Of a stretch of DNA of 64,000 nt, positions 1-9,806 are shown in pieces (within the stretch, counting starts at the first letter, position 1; every line of letters begins with the position of its first letter). The position numbers and the translations under genes were made by a program. The DNA is from Pantoea sp. RIT-PI-b (lineage in GTDB: Bacteria > Pseudomonadota > Gammaproteobacteria > Enterobacterales > Enterobacteriaceae): assembly GCF_001187905.1 (NCBI RefSeq), contig NZ_LGIS01000014.1, positions 1 to 64,000 of the forward strand, written 5' to 3'. A model generated the notes under the pieces. The model worked only from the letters and a program-made list of their open reading frames with translations. It ran no database searches and was not told the DNA's origin.

Positions 1-31
1 AGATTCCCGTAAAAATTTATGGCAAAATGCG

Positions 32-109
32 GAAGCAGGCATAGTGGCGATCTTATTTTTTGTTGGCGCAATAATTAGATCATTTTTCCACTGTGCCTGC
101 TTCGTTTTT
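32..109. other. Long inverted repeat / hairpin
   Basis: Bases 32-47 and 88-103 are reverse complements over 16 bases with one G-T type mismatch, separated by a 40-base AT-rich loop. The right arm is followed by a short T-run on the plus strand. It lies in the intergenic space beyond yhhL. It could be a terminator for a gene left of the window, part of a small RNA, or a repeat; nothing in the sequence decides between these. Confidence 0.45.
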
Positions 110-127
110 GTGGGGATTCATCAGCCC

Positions 128-151
128 GTAGGGTCGCCATTAATGGCGACC
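128..151. repeat. GTAG-type palindromic repeat, kind A
   Basis: The unit reads GTAGGGTCGCCAT, two spacer bases, then ATGGCGACC, so all but the GTAG head folds into a hairpin. Near-identical units occur at 18753-18776 and 42031-42052. The GTAG head before a short palindrome is the layout of REP elements mobilised by RAYT (TnpA-REP) proteins; no RAYT gene is in this window. Confidence 0.75.
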
Positions 152-170
152 TGGTCATAAACCGCACTTT

Positions 171-440
171 CTACATCTTCGGATAATGCTTTTTCTGCCA
201 TGCCAGCAGCTCAAACACGCCAAAGAAGAAGATTTTCGCCTGGGTTACGCCGCTCAGCTTGGGGGCATCTTTCGGCTGGGTGGCGCGCAGTAACACCAGC
301 TGCAAGCCATGCATAATCACCATAAAGAACAGTGCAACATGCACAAAATAGCGCAGCGGTGTCGGGAAGGGTTGCACCAGATTGAGCAGTAAAAAAGCCC
401 AAACGCAAATCATCAGCAAACGACCTAAATTAAGCCACAT
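171..440 (-). CDS. yhhL: YhhL, DUF1145 family small inner-membrane protein
   Basis: This 89-residue protein matches E. coli YhhL in length and in its pattern: two hydrophobic segments (about residues 5-22 and 28-50) followed by a basic tail with FGVFELLAWQKK near the C-terminus. Its function is unknown. The ATG at 438-440 lies inside the end of rsmD, overlapping it by 11 bases, as expected for translational coupling in an rsmD-yhhL operon. A longer reading starting near 560 is possible but would run deep inside rsmD and lacks family support. Confidence 0.85.
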   Translation of the reverse strand: MWLNLGRLLMICVWAFLLLNLVQPFPTPLRYFVHVALFFMVIMHGLQLVLLRATQPKDAPKLSGVTQAKIFFFGVFELLAWQKKHYPKM

Positions 441-1038
441 CGTGCGTCTCCCGTTGGCGTTGATATAAGCGATACGCAACCTGGCCGGCAATTTTCTCGC
501 GGTACAGATCCCAATTAGCTGGCGCGATGGGCGTGCCGGTTTCCACTTCGCTCTCCACATAAATCAGCGCTTCGGCGGCCAGCCAGCCATTTTGCTCTAG
601 CAGCGTCAATGTTTCCTGTAACAGCCCTTTACGGAACGGTGGATCGACAAAGACCACGTCAAACGGCTCGCCGGGCTGGCTCAGCCACTGCAGCGTATTG
701 GTTTGCACCACGTTGGCTTGAGTGGCGCGCAGCGTTTGCAGGTTCTGTGACAGTTGTTGCGCTACGGAGCGCTCCAGCTCCAGCAGCGTGGCGGATGCGG
801 CGTGACGTGACAGCGCTTCCAGCCCCAATGCGCCGCTGCCGGCGAAGCAATCAAGGCAGCGTGCTTCCTGAATATCCGGCGCTAACCAGTTAAACAGGGT
901 TTCACGCACGCGATCGGTGGTCGGGCGCAAACCTGCGCTATCCGGCACTGGTAATTTACGGCCGCGCCACTGACCGCCAATAATGCGGATCTGGCCTGCA
1001 GCGCCGCTGCTGCGGGGGGATTTACTCATTTCGCTCAC
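430..1038 (-). CDS. rsmD: 16S rRNA (guanine(966)-N2)-methyltransferase RsmD
   Basis: RsmD uses S-adenosylmethionine to methylate G966 of 16S rRNA in the 30S subunit. The 202-residue protein shows a class I methyltransferase core: the SAM-binding stretch LDCFAGSGALGLEALSR near residues 62-78 and the catalytic VDPPF motif near residues 131-135. The basic N-terminus (GGQWRGRKLPV) is typical of the family. It is divergent from ftsY, the conserved enterobacterial arrangement, and overlaps the downstream yhhL. Length agrees with E. coli RsmD. Confidence 0.95.
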   Translation of the reverse strand: MSEMSKSPRSSGAAGQIRIIGGQWRGRKLPVPDSAGLRPTTDRVRETLFNWLAPDIQEARCLDCFAGSGALGLEALSRHAASATLLELERSVAQQLSQNLQTLRATQANVVQTNTLQWLSQPGEPFDVVFVDPPFRKGLLQETLTLLEQNGWLAAEALIYVESEVETGTPIAPANWDLYREKIAGQVAYRLYQRQRETHDVA

Positions 1039-1260
1039 AACTCGTCATAATTTGTTGCGTAGTTTAACGGGCGTAGCGGGCAGAAGAAACGTTAAAAAAG
1101 GGTGCTGTGGTGCGCTGGCTGGAAAGTGTTAGACTACTGAGTTGGTATCGTGCGCGTAATTACCTGATTTTTACGCCGCTCACCCGCTAAAAAATGAATA
1201 TTTTATCCCCTGGGAACAGCGTGCTACCGGGAATAAGCCATCGAGGAGTAGGGTCACACA

Positions 1261-2712
1261 ATGGCAAAAGAGAAAAAACGCGGCTTTTTTTCCTGGTTAG
1301 GCTTTGGCAAAGAAGAAGAGACGCAACAGCCTGCTGAAGAGCAGCAGCAAACTGCCGAGGTGGTCCCAGAGCCCGCCGTTGAAGAGAGTGCGTTAGATCG
1401 CGCCGAAGCGCAGGCTGAAGAAACCGTTGCCGTTACCGAACAGGTTGCGGAGCAGCAGAGTGAACCGGAAGTCATTGCAGAGCCGGTACTTGAGCAGCAA
1501 GAACCTGAGCCGGTTACCGCTATCGAAGAAGAGGTGTTGCCGGAAGCGATTGAACAGCCGGATGTGGCGCCAATCGAAGAAGAGCCGCAGCGGGAAGAGT
1601 TAGCCCTTGAGCCAGTCGTCGAGGCGGAACCTGAGGACGACGCGCCGTTAAGCGATGAAGAGCTGGAAGCGCTGGCTTTGGCGGAAACCTATGCTGAAGA
1701 TGCTGAACTAGCAGAAGAAACTCAGGATACCGTGAGCGATTTGCCGCTGGCCGCTGCGCCAATCATTGCGCAGGAGCAGGAGCGTCCTACCAAAGAGGGC
1801 TTTTTCGCCCGCCTGAAGCGCAGCCTGGTTAAAACCCGCGAAAATCTCGGTTCTGGCTTTATCAGCCTGTTCCGCGGCAAGAAAATTGATGATGACCTGT
1901 TTGAAGAGCTAGAAGAGCAGCTGCTGATTGCTGATGTTGGTGTTGAAACCACGCGCCGTATCATCACCAATCTGACGCAACAGGCCAACCGCAAGCAGCT
2001 GCGCGATGCCGAGGCGCTGTACGGCCTGCTGAAAGCCGAAATGTCCGGCATTCTGGAAAAAGTTGATCAGCCGCTGGAAGTGGGCGGTAAAACGCCCTTT
2101 GTCATCCTGATGGTGGGCGTGAACGGTGTGGGTAAAACCACCACCATCGGTAAGCTGGCGCGTCAGTATCAGGCGCAAGGCAAATCGGTGATGCTGGCGG
2201 CGGGTGATACCTTCCGTGCCGCGGCGGTTGAACAGCTGCAGGTTTGGGGCCAGCGTAACGATATTCCGGTGGTGGCTCAGCATACCGGCGCAGATTCTGC
2301 TTCAGTGATTTTTGATGCGATTCAGGCTGCTAAATCACGCAACGTGGATGTATTGATCGCCGATACCGCTGGCCGCCTGCAGAACAAATCGCACCTGATG
2401 GAAGAACTGAAAAAAATTACCCGTGTGATGAAGAAGCTGGATGAAGAGGCGCCGCATGAAGTGATGCTGACGCTCGACGCCAGCACCGGGCAAAACGCCA
2501 TCAGCCAGGCCAAACTGTTCCATGAAGCGGTGGGCCTGACGGGCATCACGCTGACCAAACTGGATGGCACCGCCAAAGGCGGCGTGATCTTCTCGGTTGC
2601 CGATCAGTTCGGTATTCCGATTCGTTATATCGGTGTTGGGGAAGGCATCGAGGATTTACGGCCGTTTAAGGCCGCAGACTTTATTGAGGCACTGTTTGCC
2701 CGAGAGGAATGA
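1261..2712 (+). CDS. ftsY: Signal recognition particle receptor FtsY
   Basis: FtsY is the membrane-associated GTPase that docks SRP-ribosome complexes at the Sec translocon. The 483-residue protein has a short basic N-terminus with a membrane-binding look (KRGFFSWLGFG, residues 6-17), a very acidic A domain (about 18-175), then the NG GTPase domain: P-loop GVNGVGKTTT at 286-295, DTAGR at 368-372 and TKLDG at 432-436. The start is the ATG preceded by a GAGGAG-like site. The stop sits just before ftsE; the three genes ftsYEX form the usual operon. Confidence 0.97.
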   Translation: MAKEKKRGFFSWLGFGKEEETQQPAEEQQQTAEVVPEPAVEESALDRAEAQAEETVAVTEQVAEQQSEPEVIAEPVLEQQEPEPVTAIEEEVLPEAIEQPDVAPIEEEPQREELALEPVVEAEPEDDAPLSDEELEALALAETYAEDAELAEETQDTVSDLPLAAAPIIAQEQERPTKEGFFARLKRSLVKTRENLGSGFISLFRGKKIDDDLFEELEEQLLIADVGVETTRRIITNLTQQANRKQLRDAEALYGLLKAEMSGILEKVDQPLEVGGKTPFVILMVGVNGVGKTTTIGKLARQYQAQGKSVMLAAGDTFRAAAVEQLQVWGQRNDIPVVAQHTGADSASVIFDAIQAAKSRNVDVLIADTAGRLQNKSHLMEELKKITRVMKKLDEEAPHEVMLTLDASTGQNAISQAKLFHEAVGLTGITLTKLDGTAKGGVIFSVADQFGIPIRYIGVGEGIEDLRPFKAADFIEALFAREE

Positions 2713-2717
2713 TTGGG

Positions 2718-3386
2718 ATGATTCGCTTTGAAGAGGTCAGTAAAGCTTACCTGGGAGGACGTCAGGCGCTGCAGGGAGTGGATTTCCATCTGCGTCCCGG
2801 CGAAATGGCGTTCCTGACCGGCCATTCCGGCGCGGGGAAAAGTACCTTACTGAAGCTGATTTGTGGCATTGAGCGCCCGAGCGCCGGGCAGATCTGGTTT
2901 AGCGGTCACGATATTTCGCGTTTGCGTCACAGCGAAGTGCCTTTCCTGCGGCGTCAGATCGGCATGATTTTTCAGGATCACCACTTGCTGATGGATCGTT
3001 CGGTCTATGAAAACGTGGCGATTCCGCTGATTATTTCCGGTGCCAGCGGCGAAGATATTCGCCGTCGCGTGTCGGCTGCACTGGATAAAGTGGGCCTGCT
3101 CGACAAAGCGAAAAGCTTTCCGATTCAGCTGTCGGGCGGTGAACAGCAGCGCGTCGGCATTGCCCGCGCGGTGGTGAACAAGCCTGCGGTGCTGCTGGCG
3201 GATGAACCGACCGGTAACCTCGATAATGCGCTGTCGGAAGATATTCTGCGCCTGTTCGAAGAGTTCAACCGCGTTGGCGTCACGGTGTTGATGGCAACGC
3301 ACGATGTCGGATTGATTGCACGCCGAAACTACCGCGTGATGACGCTCAATCAGGGACGTCTGCACGGAGGCCACGATGGTCAATAA
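2718..3386 (+). CDS. ftsE: Cell division ATP-binding protein FtsE
   Basis: FtsE is the cytoplasmic ATPase of the FtsEX complex, which couples ATP hydrolysis at the septum to activation of periplasmic amidases through EnvC. The 222 residues contain Walker [10 protein letters not shown], the ABC signature LSGGEQQR, Walker [13 protein letters not shown] and the switch histidine in MATHD. An ATG at 2709 is in frame but overlaps ftsY and leaves no room for a ribosome site; GAGGAA at 2703-2708 is well spaced for 2718, which also gives the E. coli length. It overlaps ftsX by 11 bases. Confidence 0.95.
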   Translation: MIRFEEVSKAYLGGRQALQGVDFHLRPGEMAFLTGHSGAGKSTLLKLICGIERPSAGQIWFSGHDISRLRHSEVPFLRRQIGMIFQDHHLLMDRSVYENVAIPLIISGASGEDIRRRVSAALDKVGLLDKAKSFPIQLSGGEQQRVGIARAVVNKPAVLLADEPTGNLDNALSEDILRLFEEFNRVGVTVLMATHDVGLIARRNYRVMTLNQGRLHGGHDGQ

Positions 3387-4359
3387 ACGCAATAAGCGCG
3401 CACCTGCGCCGAAAGCGAAGCAGCCCTCTAAAAGCAAAGCGCTGAAGGGCGGCTGGCAGGAGCAGTGGCGCTATGCGCTGCGCGGCACGCTGTCGGACAT
3501 GTGGCGTCAGCCGCTGGCGACGCTGCTGACGGTGATGGTGATTGCCATTTCTCTGACGCTGCCGAGCGTCTGCTACATGGTGTGGAAGAACGTCAGCCAG
3601 GCGGCCACGCAGTGGTATCCCGCGCCGCAGTTGACGGTATATCTGGATAAAGCGCTGGATGATACCGCGGCGGAGAACGTCACCGCGCAGCTTAAGCAGC
3701 TGGATGGCGTGGATAACGTCAACTACCTGACGCGTGAAGAAGCGCTGAATGAGTTCCGCAACTGGTCAGGTTTTGGTGGCTCGATGGACATGCTGGAGCA
3801 GAATCCGCTGCCGGCGGTGGCTATCATCACGCCAAAACTCAACTTCCAGAATTCGGACACCATGGCGAATCTGCGCGATCGGGTAGCGAAAGTGCAGGGC
3901 GTGGACGAAGTGCGCATGGATGATAGCTGGTTCGCACGTTTAGCGGCGCTGACCGGCCTGGTGGGGCAGATCGCCTCGATGATTGGTTTGCTGATGGTCG
4001 TTGCGGTGTTCCTGGTGATTGGCAACAGCGTGCGACTGAGCATCTTTGCGCGCCGCGACACCATTAACGTGCAAAAGCTGATTGGTGCCACCGATGGCTT
4101 TATCCTGCGTCCCTTCCTGTACGGCGGAGCGCTGCTCGGGTTTGGTGGCGCAGTACTGTCGCTGATTCTTTCCGAAGTGCTGGTATTGCGCCTGCAATCG
4201 GTGGTGGCGCAAGTCGCCACGGTGTTCGGTACCACATTTGTGTTGGAAGGCTTTTCCTGGGATGAAGGGCTGCTGTTACTGCTGATCGCGGCCATCATTG
4301 GCTGGATTGCGGCATGGCTGGCAACGGTTCAACATTTACGTCGTTTTACGCCGCAGTAA
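3376..4359 (+). CDS. ftsX: Cell division membrane protein FtsX
   Basis: FtsX is the membrane partner of FtsE. The 327-residue protein has a basic cytoplasmic N-terminus, a first membrane segment near residues 47-69, a periplasmic domain of roughly 120 residues (the EnvC-binding part in E. coli), then three more membrane segments near 195-220, 245-270 and 297-318. It is somewhat shorter at the N-terminus than the 352-residue E. coli protein. The start overlaps the end of ftsE, indicating coupled translation. Confidence 0.95.
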   Translation: MVNKRNKRAPAPKAKQPSKSKALKGGWQEQWRYALRGTLSDMWRQPLATLLTVMVIAISLTLPSVCYMVWKNVSQAATQWYPAPQLTVYLDKALDDTAAENVTAQLKQLDGVDNVNYLTREEALNEFRNWSGFGGSMDMLEQNPLPAVAIITPKLNFQNSDTMANLRDRVAKVQGVDEVRMDDSWFARLAALTGLVGQIASMIGLLMVVAVFLVIGNSVRLSIFARRDTINVQKLIGATDGFILRPFLYGGALLGFGGAVLSLILSEVLVLRLQSVVAQVATVFGTTFVLEGFSWDEGLLLLLIAAIIGWIAAWLATVQHLRRFTPQ

Positions 4360-4386
4360 CCAAAAGCAACGTTTTTTGATATACTC

Positions 4387-4420
4387 TTCCTCTGCTGCCG
4401 ACGACCTGGGAGCAGAGGAA
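4387..4420. other. Perfect 10-bp hairpin between ftsX and rpoH
   Basis: TTCCTCTGCT at 4387-4396 pairs exactly with AGCAGAGGAA at 4411-4420 around a 14-base loop, about 30 bases after the ftsX stop. There is no T-run after it, so it is not a clear Rho-independent terminator; it may stabilise the ftsYEX transcript end or attenuate read-through into rpoH. Confidence 0.5.
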
Positions 4421-4466
4421 TTCTCCTGGTTCCCCCGCCGTCATCTGTGTGTAAAATATTCACTGC

Positions 4467-4500
4467 TATAATTGAACTTGTGGATAACTTTGTCGTCCAA
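4467..4500 (+). promoter_or_regulatory. rpoH promoter region: sigma-E-type and sigma-70 elements
   Basis: GAACTTGTGGATAA starting at 4474 matches the -35 region of the known E. coli rpoH P3 promoter read by sigma-E; TCCAA at 4496-4500 follows 16 bases later as a plausible -10. TATAAT at 4467-4472 overlaps it and could be the -10 of a sigma-70 promoter, though no good -35 is seen. Dual control by sigma-70 and sigma-E is established for E. coli rpoH. Confidence 0.65.
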
Positions 4501-4598
4501 GTAGCACAGATTGCTTCTGGTTTTCTCGTGACGTTGACATAATGTAACGTCTGCGCAAGGAACTGTGCAGCAAGTCCATTGAATTTGTGAGGGTTTGA

Positions 4599-5456
4599 AT
4601 GACCAAAGAAATGCAAACTTTAGCGATTGCTCCTCTAGGTAACTTGGAATCTTACGTCCGGGCTGCCAACAACTGGCCGGTGCTGACGGCAGAAGAGGAA
4701 AAAGCATTGGCTGAGCGGCTGCATTACCAGGGCGATCTGGATGCAGCTAAGACGCTGATCCTGTCTCACCTGCGCTTTGTTGTTCATATTGCTCGTAACT
4801 ACTCCGGTTACGGCTTGCCGCAGGCGGACCTGATTCAGGAAGGTAATATCGGCCTGATGAAGGCGGTGCGTCGCTTCAATCCAGAAGTGGGCGTGCGCCT
4901 GGTGTCGTTTGCCGTGCACTGGATTAAGGCAGAGATTCACGAATACGTGCTGCGTAACTGGCGTATCGTGAAAGTCGCGACCACCAAAGCTCAGCGTAAG
5001 CTGTTCTTTAACCTGCGTAAAAGCAAACAGCGTCTCGGTTGGTTCAACCAGGACGAAGTGGAAATGGTCGCGCGTGAGCTGGGCGTGAGCAGCAAAGACG
5101 TGCTGGAAATGGAATCGCGCATGGCCGCGCAGGATATGACTTTCGACATGTCGTCTGATGACGAAGCGGGCGAAGGCAAACCGATGGCGCCAGTGCTGTA
5201 TCTGCAGGATAAAACCTCTGACTTTGCCGATGGCATCGAAGAGGACAACTGGGATGCACATGCGGCTGATAAGCTGAGCGATGCGATGCTGAGCCTTGAT
5301 GAGCGTAGCCAGGACATTATCCGCGCCCGTTGGCTGGACGATGACAACAAAACCACGTTGCAGGAGCTGGCCGATAAATACGGCGTCTCAGCGGAGCGCG
5401 TGCGTCAGTTGGAAAAGAACGCCATGAAGAAATTGCGTGTGGCGATTGAAGCCTGA
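4599..5456 (+). CDS. rpoH: Heat-shock sigma factor RpoH (sigma-32)
   Basis: RpoH directs RNA polymerase to heat-shock promoters. The 285 residues show region 2 with the core-binding and -10 recognition stretch ([27 protein letters not shown], given here only as its position, about 80-106), the RpoH box with [10 protein letters not shown] (about 132-141), which is diagnostic for sigma-32, and the region 4 helix-turn-helix at the C-terminus ([16 protein letters not shown]). GAGG lies 7 bases before the ATG. In E. coli the mRNA 5' end folds into a thermosensor; that cannot be judged here without folding. Confidence 0.97.
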   Translation: MTKEMQTLAIAPLGNLESYVRAANNWPVLTAEEEKALAERLHYQGDLDAAKTLILSHLRFVVHIARNYSGYGLPQADLIQEGNIGLMKAVRRFNPEVGVRLVSFAVHWIKAEIHEYVLRNWRIVKVATTKAQRKLFFNLRKSKQRLGWFNQDEVEMVARELGVSSKDVLEMESRMAAQDMTFDMSSDDEAGEGKPMAPVLYLQDKTSDFADGIEEDNWDAHAADKLSDAMLSLDERSQDIIRARWLDDDNKTTLQELADKYGVSAERVRQLEKNAMKKLRVAIEA

Positions 5457-5503
5457 TAATTATCAGGCGGAAAAACGGGGCGACTTGATAGTCGCCCTTT
5501 TTA
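5451..5503 (+). terminator. rpoH terminator (two hairpins)
   Basis: A palindrome at 5451-5468 overlaps the rpoH stop codon, and a second stem GGGCGAC (5478-5484) / GTCGCCC (5491-5497) with a 6-base loop is followed by TTTTTATT. The second is a standard Rho-independent terminator. Confidence 0.88.
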
Positions 5504-5540
5504 TTGCCTGAAACACCGTAATTTCATTAGGCAATGACCC

Positions 5541-5610
5541 GTAGCGGCGCGATTTATCGCGCTGTTTTTATTGCCCATTCCCGACGATGCGCAATAAATT
5601 GCGCCGCTAC
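5541..5610. repeat. GTAG-type palindromic repeat pair, kind C
   Basis: Two copies face each other: GTAGCGGCGCGATTTATCGC at 5541-5560 (extending to 5562) and, in opposite orientation at 5589-5610, a unit ending GCGCCGCTAC. Each is an imperfect palindrome with GTAG at its outer foot. The same two units occur in the reverse arrangement at 23807-23865. The pair sits between the convergent rpoH and panM ends. Confidence 0.8.
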
Positions 5611-5629
5611 CGATCGAGATTGGCAGGAC

Positions 5630-6016
5630 TTATTTCACCCAACCATCAACCTGCGCGCGAAAACCACAGGCCTGCATAAAAGCAGCCCGCACGCCTTGAT
5701 CGGCCTCGCCATCATCGGCAATCCACCAATCCGTCAACGCACCATTCTGTGCAATTGTCTCTTCCAGCAAATATTGCCCCACGCCGCGCCGCTGCGTAAC
5801 TTCACGCACATTGAGATGGGTGATCTTCCCCTGCGTGCCGCTAAGCGTTAACTGCAATGCCGCCAGCAGCCGATCGTTAAAACGCGCGGCATACAGATGC
5901 TGCGTGTCGCTGAGTTGTGCTTCGAGTTGCACAATATCGATTCCGGGCCAGACTTTAGCTAAATCGATGCGATCCTGGGCGGTTAACGATGCTAAGCGCT
6001 GGATTGTCAGCTTCAT
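5630..6016 (-). CDS. panM: PanM (PanZ), PanD maturation and regulation factor
   Basis: PanM is a small GNAT-fold protein that binds CoA or acetyl-CoA and triggers self-cleavage of pro-PanD to active aspartate decarboxylase, tying beta-alanine and pantothenate synthesis to CoA level. The 128-residue protein matches E. coli PanM: YAARFNDRLLAAL near residues 42-54, and the acyl-CoA binding loop RRGVGQYLLEE near 76-86. It lies convergent with rpoH, as in E. coli. The start ATG at 6014-6016 gives the family length. Confidence 0.9.
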   Translation of the reverse strand: MKLTIQRLASLTAQDRIDLAKVWPGIDIVQLEAQLSDTQHLYAARFNDRLLAALQLTLSGTQGKITHLNVREVTQRRGVGQYLLEETIAQNGALTDWWIADDGEADQGVRAAFMQACGFRAQVDGWVK

Positions 6017-6417
6017 ACCTAATACCTGTACTAGTGCAAAGGCGATAGTGTAGCGAATTTAGACAGTCAGAGCGCTGTCACTTTTTTGCGATGAAAATAG
6101 GTCAAATGCCAGCCGGTTTGCCAGGATTGTGGAGTAAGCCAGCAACGATCGTTGAAAAACCCAGCATAACGCGCTGCTATCCTGCTGAAAATTCGGCCAT
6201 AACAACCAGACGATTCTGCTGATCCACTCAGTCAATTCTGAATATGTCAGTTGATTTACAGAAGAAAGTTCCTGTTTAATAACCTGAAAAATAAAGCCTT
6301 ATTACCAATAAATGCCAGAAAAGCGTGCTAACCCATTATTGCAGAATGAGTTTTCCTCTTTGACTGGCAGAAAATAAAGCAATCACAACACACGACACAA
6401 CAGATGGGGAAGTTCGC
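6017..6417. other. Intergenic region between panM and livK
   Basis: About 400 AT-rich bases between divergent panM and livK. In E. coli a second binding-protein gene, livJ, lies close to panM; no reading frame of that kind remains here. TTGACT at 6360-6365 is a possible -35 for livK but no convincing -10 follows. Lrp regulation would be expected from E. coli but no site is clear by eye. Confidence 0.5.
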
Positions 6418-7545
6418 ATGAAAATGAGTAAAGGACGCGCATTACTGGCGGGCTGCGTAGCGTTGGCATTGAGCCATGCTGCGCTGGCGAAAGACATCAA
6501 AATTGCCATCGTTGGCGCATCAACGGGTCCAGTCGCGCAGTACGGTGACATGCAGTTTACCGGTGCAGCACAAGCCATTAAGGACATCAACGCCAAAGGC
6601 GGCGTGAACGGTGACAAACTGGTTGGCGTGGAATATGACGACGCCTGTGACCCGAAACAAGCGGTTGCGGTTGCCAACAAAGTGGTTAACGACGGCATTA
6701 AATACGTTATCGGCCATTTATGCTCCTCTTCTACTCAGCCCGCTTCAGACATCTATAACGACGAAGGCGTACTGATGATCACGCCAGCCGCTACCGCACC
6801 CGAGCTGACTGCGCGTGGCTATGCTGACGTGCTGCGCACCACTGGCCTGGACTCCGATCAGGGTCCTACAGCGGCGACGTACATCCTCGATCACATCAAA
6901 CCAAAACGTATCGCTGTGGTGCATGACAAGCAGCAATATGGCCAGGGCCTGGCGGAATCCGTGCAGAAAACCCTGAAAGCCAAAGGCGGCAACGTGGTGC
7001 TGTTTGAAGGTATCACCGCCGGTGATAAAGACTTCTCCACGCTGATTGCGCGTCTGAAGAAAGAGAACGTCGATTTCGTTTACTACGGGGGTTACTACCC
7101 GGAGCTGGGCCAGATTCTACGTCAGGCAAAATCTGCTGGCCTGAATGCCGGCTTCATGGGCCCGGAAGGTGTGGGCAACGCCTCACTGTCTAACATCGCG
7201 GGTGATGCGTCTGAAGGCCTGTTCGTGACGCTGCCGAAGCGCTATGACCAGCTGCCAGAGAACAAGGCAATCGTTGATGCGATTAAAGCCAACACCGCGT
7301 CTAACCGCAAAGATCCAACTGGTCCGTTCGTCTGGACCACCTACGCCGCGATTCAGTCGCTGGTGGCGGGTATCGAGCGCAGCAAGAGCGATGAGCCTGA
7401 TGCGATTGCGAAGAACCTAAAAGAGGGCGCTGCCGTCCCAACCGTGATGGGCAACCTGAACTGGGATGAGAAAGGCGATCTGAAGGGCTTCGAATTTGGT
7501 GTCTTCAAATGGCACAAAGACGGCTCTTCTACCGCAGTTAAGTAA
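6418..7545 (+). CDS. livK: Branched-chain amino acid / leucine-binding periplasmic protein LivK
   Basis: This is the periplasmic receptor that delivers leucine (and probably isoleucine and valine) to LivHMGF. The 375-residue protein has a Sec signal peptide (residues 1-24, cleavage after ALA) and a type I periplasmic binding fold. The stretches [15 protein letters not shown] and [15 protein letters not shown] carry the two disulphide cysteines and the ligand-contacting serines and threonines. GGGGAAG lies 6 bases before the first ATG. Only one liv receptor is present, against two (LivJ, LivK) in E. coli. Confidence 0.93.
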   Translation: MKMSKGRALLAGCVALALSHAALAKDIKIAIVGASTGPVAQYGDMQFTGAAQAIKDINAKGGVNGDKLVGVEYDDACDPKQAVAVANKVVNDGIKYVIGHLCSSSTQPASDIYNDEGVLMITPAATAPELTARGYADVLRTTGLDSDQGPTAATYILDHIKPKRIAVVHDKQQYGQGLAESVQKTLKAKGGNVVLFEGITAGDKDFSTLIARLKKENVDFVYYGGYYPELGQILRQAKSAGLNAGFMGPEGVGNASLSNIAGDASEGLFVTLPKRYDQLPENKAIVDAIKANTASNRKDPTGPFVWTTYAAIQSLVAGIERSKSDEPDAIAKNLKEGAAVPTVMGNLNWDEKGDLKGFEFGVFKWHKDGSSTAVK

Positions 7546-7555
7546 TCCCCCCAAA

Positions 7556-7583
7556 TTCCCTCTCCCGCACGCGGGGGAGGGAA
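7556..7583. repeat. Strong intergenic hairpin between livK and livH
   Basis: TTCCCTCTCCCGC (7556-7568) pairs with GCGGGGGAGGGAA (7571-7583) with one T-G wobble and a 2-base gap. It lies directly after the livK stop and 30 bases before livH. Such palindromes after binding-protein genes protect the upstream mRNA from 3' exonucleases (known for malE-malF) and would raise LivK over the permeases. Confidence 0.8.
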
Positions 7584-7611
7584 TTATTCAGCTCCAGAGC
7601 AGGTCCTCACT

Positions 7612-8538
7612 ATGTCCGAGCAGTTTCTCTATTTCATTCAGCAGATGTTCAACGGGGTTACCCTCGGGAGCACCTACGCGCTGATCGCCATTGGTTACAC
7701 CATGGTCTACGGCATTATCGGCATGATCAACTTCGCCCACGGCGAGGTGTACATGATCGGAAGCTATGTCTCCTTTATCGTGATTGCCGCCCTGATGATG
7801 ATGGGCATCGATACCTCGTGGCTGATGATTGCCGCTGGCTTCGTGATGGCGGTAATTATCTCTAGCGCCTATGGCTGGAGCATCGAACGCGTGGCTTACA
7901 AGCCAGTGCGATCGTCGAAGCGCCTGATCGCGCTGATCTCGGCCATCGGTATGTCGATCTTCCTGCAGAACTACGTCAGCCTGACGCAAGGTTCGCGCGA
8001 TCTCGCGCTGCCAAGCTTGATCACCGGGCAATGGACGCTGGGCGAAAGCAACGGCTTTGCCGCCACGCTCTCTACTATGCAGCTGGTGATTTGGGTGGTG
8101 ACCTTCCTGTCGATGCTGGCGCTGACGCTATTCATTCGTTATTCGCGCATGGGCCGCGCCTGTCGCGCCTGTGCGGAAGACCTGAAAATGGCCAGCCTGT
8201 TGGGCATCAACACCGACCGCGTTATCTCCCTCACCTTCATCATTGGTGCGGCGATGGCGGCGGTTGCGGGCGTGTTGCTCGGTCAATTCTACGGCTCTAT
8301 CAACCCGTTTATCGGCTTTATGGCCGGGATGAAAGCCTTTACCGCGGCGGTATTGGGCGGCATCGGCAGCATTCCTGGCGCGATGATTGGCGGCCTGGTG
8401 CTGGGTATTGCGGAAGCGCTGACTTCGGCCTATCTGTCGACCGAATATAAAGACGTGGTCTCCTTCGCGCTGCTGATTGTGGTGCTGCTGGTGATGCCAA
8501 CCGGGATTCTCGGCCGTCCGGAGGTGGAGAAAGTATGA
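7612..8538 (+). CDS. livH: Branched-chain amino acid ABC permease LivH
   Basis: LivH is one of the two membrane subunits of the Liv importer. The 308 residues are almost wholly hydrophobic with about eight membrane segments and the family stretches [18 protein letters not shown] near the N-terminus and [19 protein letters not shown] near residues 243-261, which contact the ATPases. It overlaps livM by 4 bases (ATGA), so translation is coupled. Length equals the E. coli protein. Confidence 0.95.
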   Translation: MSEQFLYFIQQMFNGVTLGSTYALIAIGYTMVYGIIGMINFAHGEVYMIGSYVSFIVIAALMMMGIDTSWLMIAAGFVMAVIISSAYGWSIERVAYKPVRSSKRLIALISAIGMSIFLQNYVSLTQGSRDLALPSLITGQWTLGESNGFAATLSTMQLVIWVVTFLSMLALTLFIRYSRMGRACRACAEDLKMASLLGINTDRVISLTFIIGAAMAAVAGVLLGQFYGSINPFIGFMAGMKAFTAAVLGGIGSIPGAMIGGLVLGIAEALTSAYLSTEYKDVVSFALLIVVLLVMPTGILGRPEVEKV

Positions 8539-9806
8539 AACGCCTCGGTTTGGTTAACGCCGTCATCTCCACGGTGATGTTGCTGGTGCTTGCCACGTTT
8601 TTCATGGGCGTACGCCTCGATCTGGATGGCACCAAACTGGTGGTCGCCAACGCGGGCGCGGTACGCTGGAACTGGATCTTCATTGGCTGTGCGGTGGTGT
8701 TTGTCTTCCAGCTGCTGCGTCCGCTGGTACAGGGCAAATTCAAACGCAGCGGCAAAGGTTTTGTCCTGCCGGGTTTTGATGGATCGACGCCGAAGCAGAA
8801 GTTGTTGATGGCACTGGTGATTGCCGCAGCAGTGATTTGGCCGTTTCTGGTGTCGCGCGGCAGCGTTGATATCGCCACGCTGACGCTGATCTACGTAATG
8901 CTCGGGCTCGGGCTGAACGTGGTGGTGGGATTATCAGGATTGCTGGTGCTGGGCTACGGCGGTTTCTACGCCATCGGCGCTTACACCTTTGCGTTGCTCA
9001 ACCACTATTACGGCTTTGGCTTCTGGGAAAGCCTGCCGCTGGCCGGTTTGGTGGCGGGAGCCTTTGGTTTGCTGCTTGGCTTCCCGGTGCTGCGCCTGCG
9101 CGGCGACTATCTGGCGATTGTGACGCTCGGCTTTGGCGAAATCGTGCGTATTCTGCTGCTAAATAACACGGCGATCACCGGTGGCCCGAACGGTATCGCG
9201 CAAATTCCTAAGCCCAGCCTGTTTGGTCTGGAGTTTGGCCGCCGGGTTAGCGAAGGCGGCTGGAGCACCTTCCATGACTTCTTCGGCTTGAAATACGATC
9301 CCAGCGACCGCGTGATTTTCCTCTATCTGGTGGCGCTGCTGCTGGTGGTGCTGACGCTGTTTGTCATCAACCGTTTACTGCGCATGCCGCTGGGCCGTGC
9401 GTGGGAAGCGCTGCGTGAAGATGAGATCGCCTGCCGTTCGCTTGGTCTGAGCCCAACGCGCATCAAACTGACCGCCTTCACCATCAGCGCCGTGTTTGCA
9501 GGCTTTGCGGGTACGCTGTTCGCCGCACGTCAGGGTTTCGTTAGCCCGGAATCCTTTACCTTCGTCGAATCGGCCTTTGTGCTGGCGATTGTGGTGCTGG
9601 GCGGCATGGGCTCGCAGCTAGCGGTGATCCTCGCAGCCATTCTGCTGGTGGTCTCGCGCGAGCTGATGCGTGATTTGAATGAGTACAGCATGCTGGTGCT
9701 CGGTGGTTTGATGGTGCTGATGATGATCTGGCGTCCGCAAGGTCTGCTGCCGATGAAGCGTCCGCATCTGAAGTTGAAAAGCAGTAAACAAGGAGAGCAG
9801 GCATGA
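8535..9806 (+). CDS. livM: Branched-chain amino acid ABC permease LivM
   Basis: Second membrane subunit of the Liv importer. The 423-residue protein has the enlarged N-terminal region typical of enterobacterial LivM (about 110 residues with three hydrophobic segments before the LivH-like core) and the family motif [21 protein letters not shown] near residues 187-207. The EAA-type coupling loop is at about 285-305 ([18 protein letters not shown] region). Start and stop overlap livH and livG by 4 bases each. Confidence 0.95.
   Translation: MKRLGLVNAVISTVMLLVLATFFMGVRLDLDGTKLVVANAGAVRWNWIFIGCAVVFVFQLLRPLVQGKFKRSGKGFVLPGFDGSTPKQKLLMALVIAAAVIWPFLVSRGSVDIATLTLIYVMLGLGLNVVVGLSGLLVLGYGGFYAIGAYTFALLNHYYGFGFWESLPLAGLVAGAFGLLLGFPVLRLRGDYLAIVTLGFGEIVRILLLNNTAITGGPNGIAQIPKPSLFGLEFGRRVSEGGWSTFHDFFGLKYDPSDRVIFLYLVALLLVVLTLFVINRLLRMPLGRAWEALREDEIACRSLGLSPTRIKLTAFTISAVFAGFAGTLFAARQGFVSPESFTFVESAFVLAIVVLGGMGSQLAVILAAILLVVSRELMRDLNEYSMLVLGGLMVLMMIWRPQGLLPMKRPHLKLKSSKQGEQA

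Noticed and set aside
3723-4298. Antisense open frame across ftsX
   Set aside because: Composition (Ser/Arg/Thr-rich) is that of a shadow of a membrane-protein gene; ftsX is certain.
4387-4420. Rho-independent terminator of ftsX
   Set aside because: The stem is perfect but no T-run follows on either strand near enough; listed as a hairpin only.
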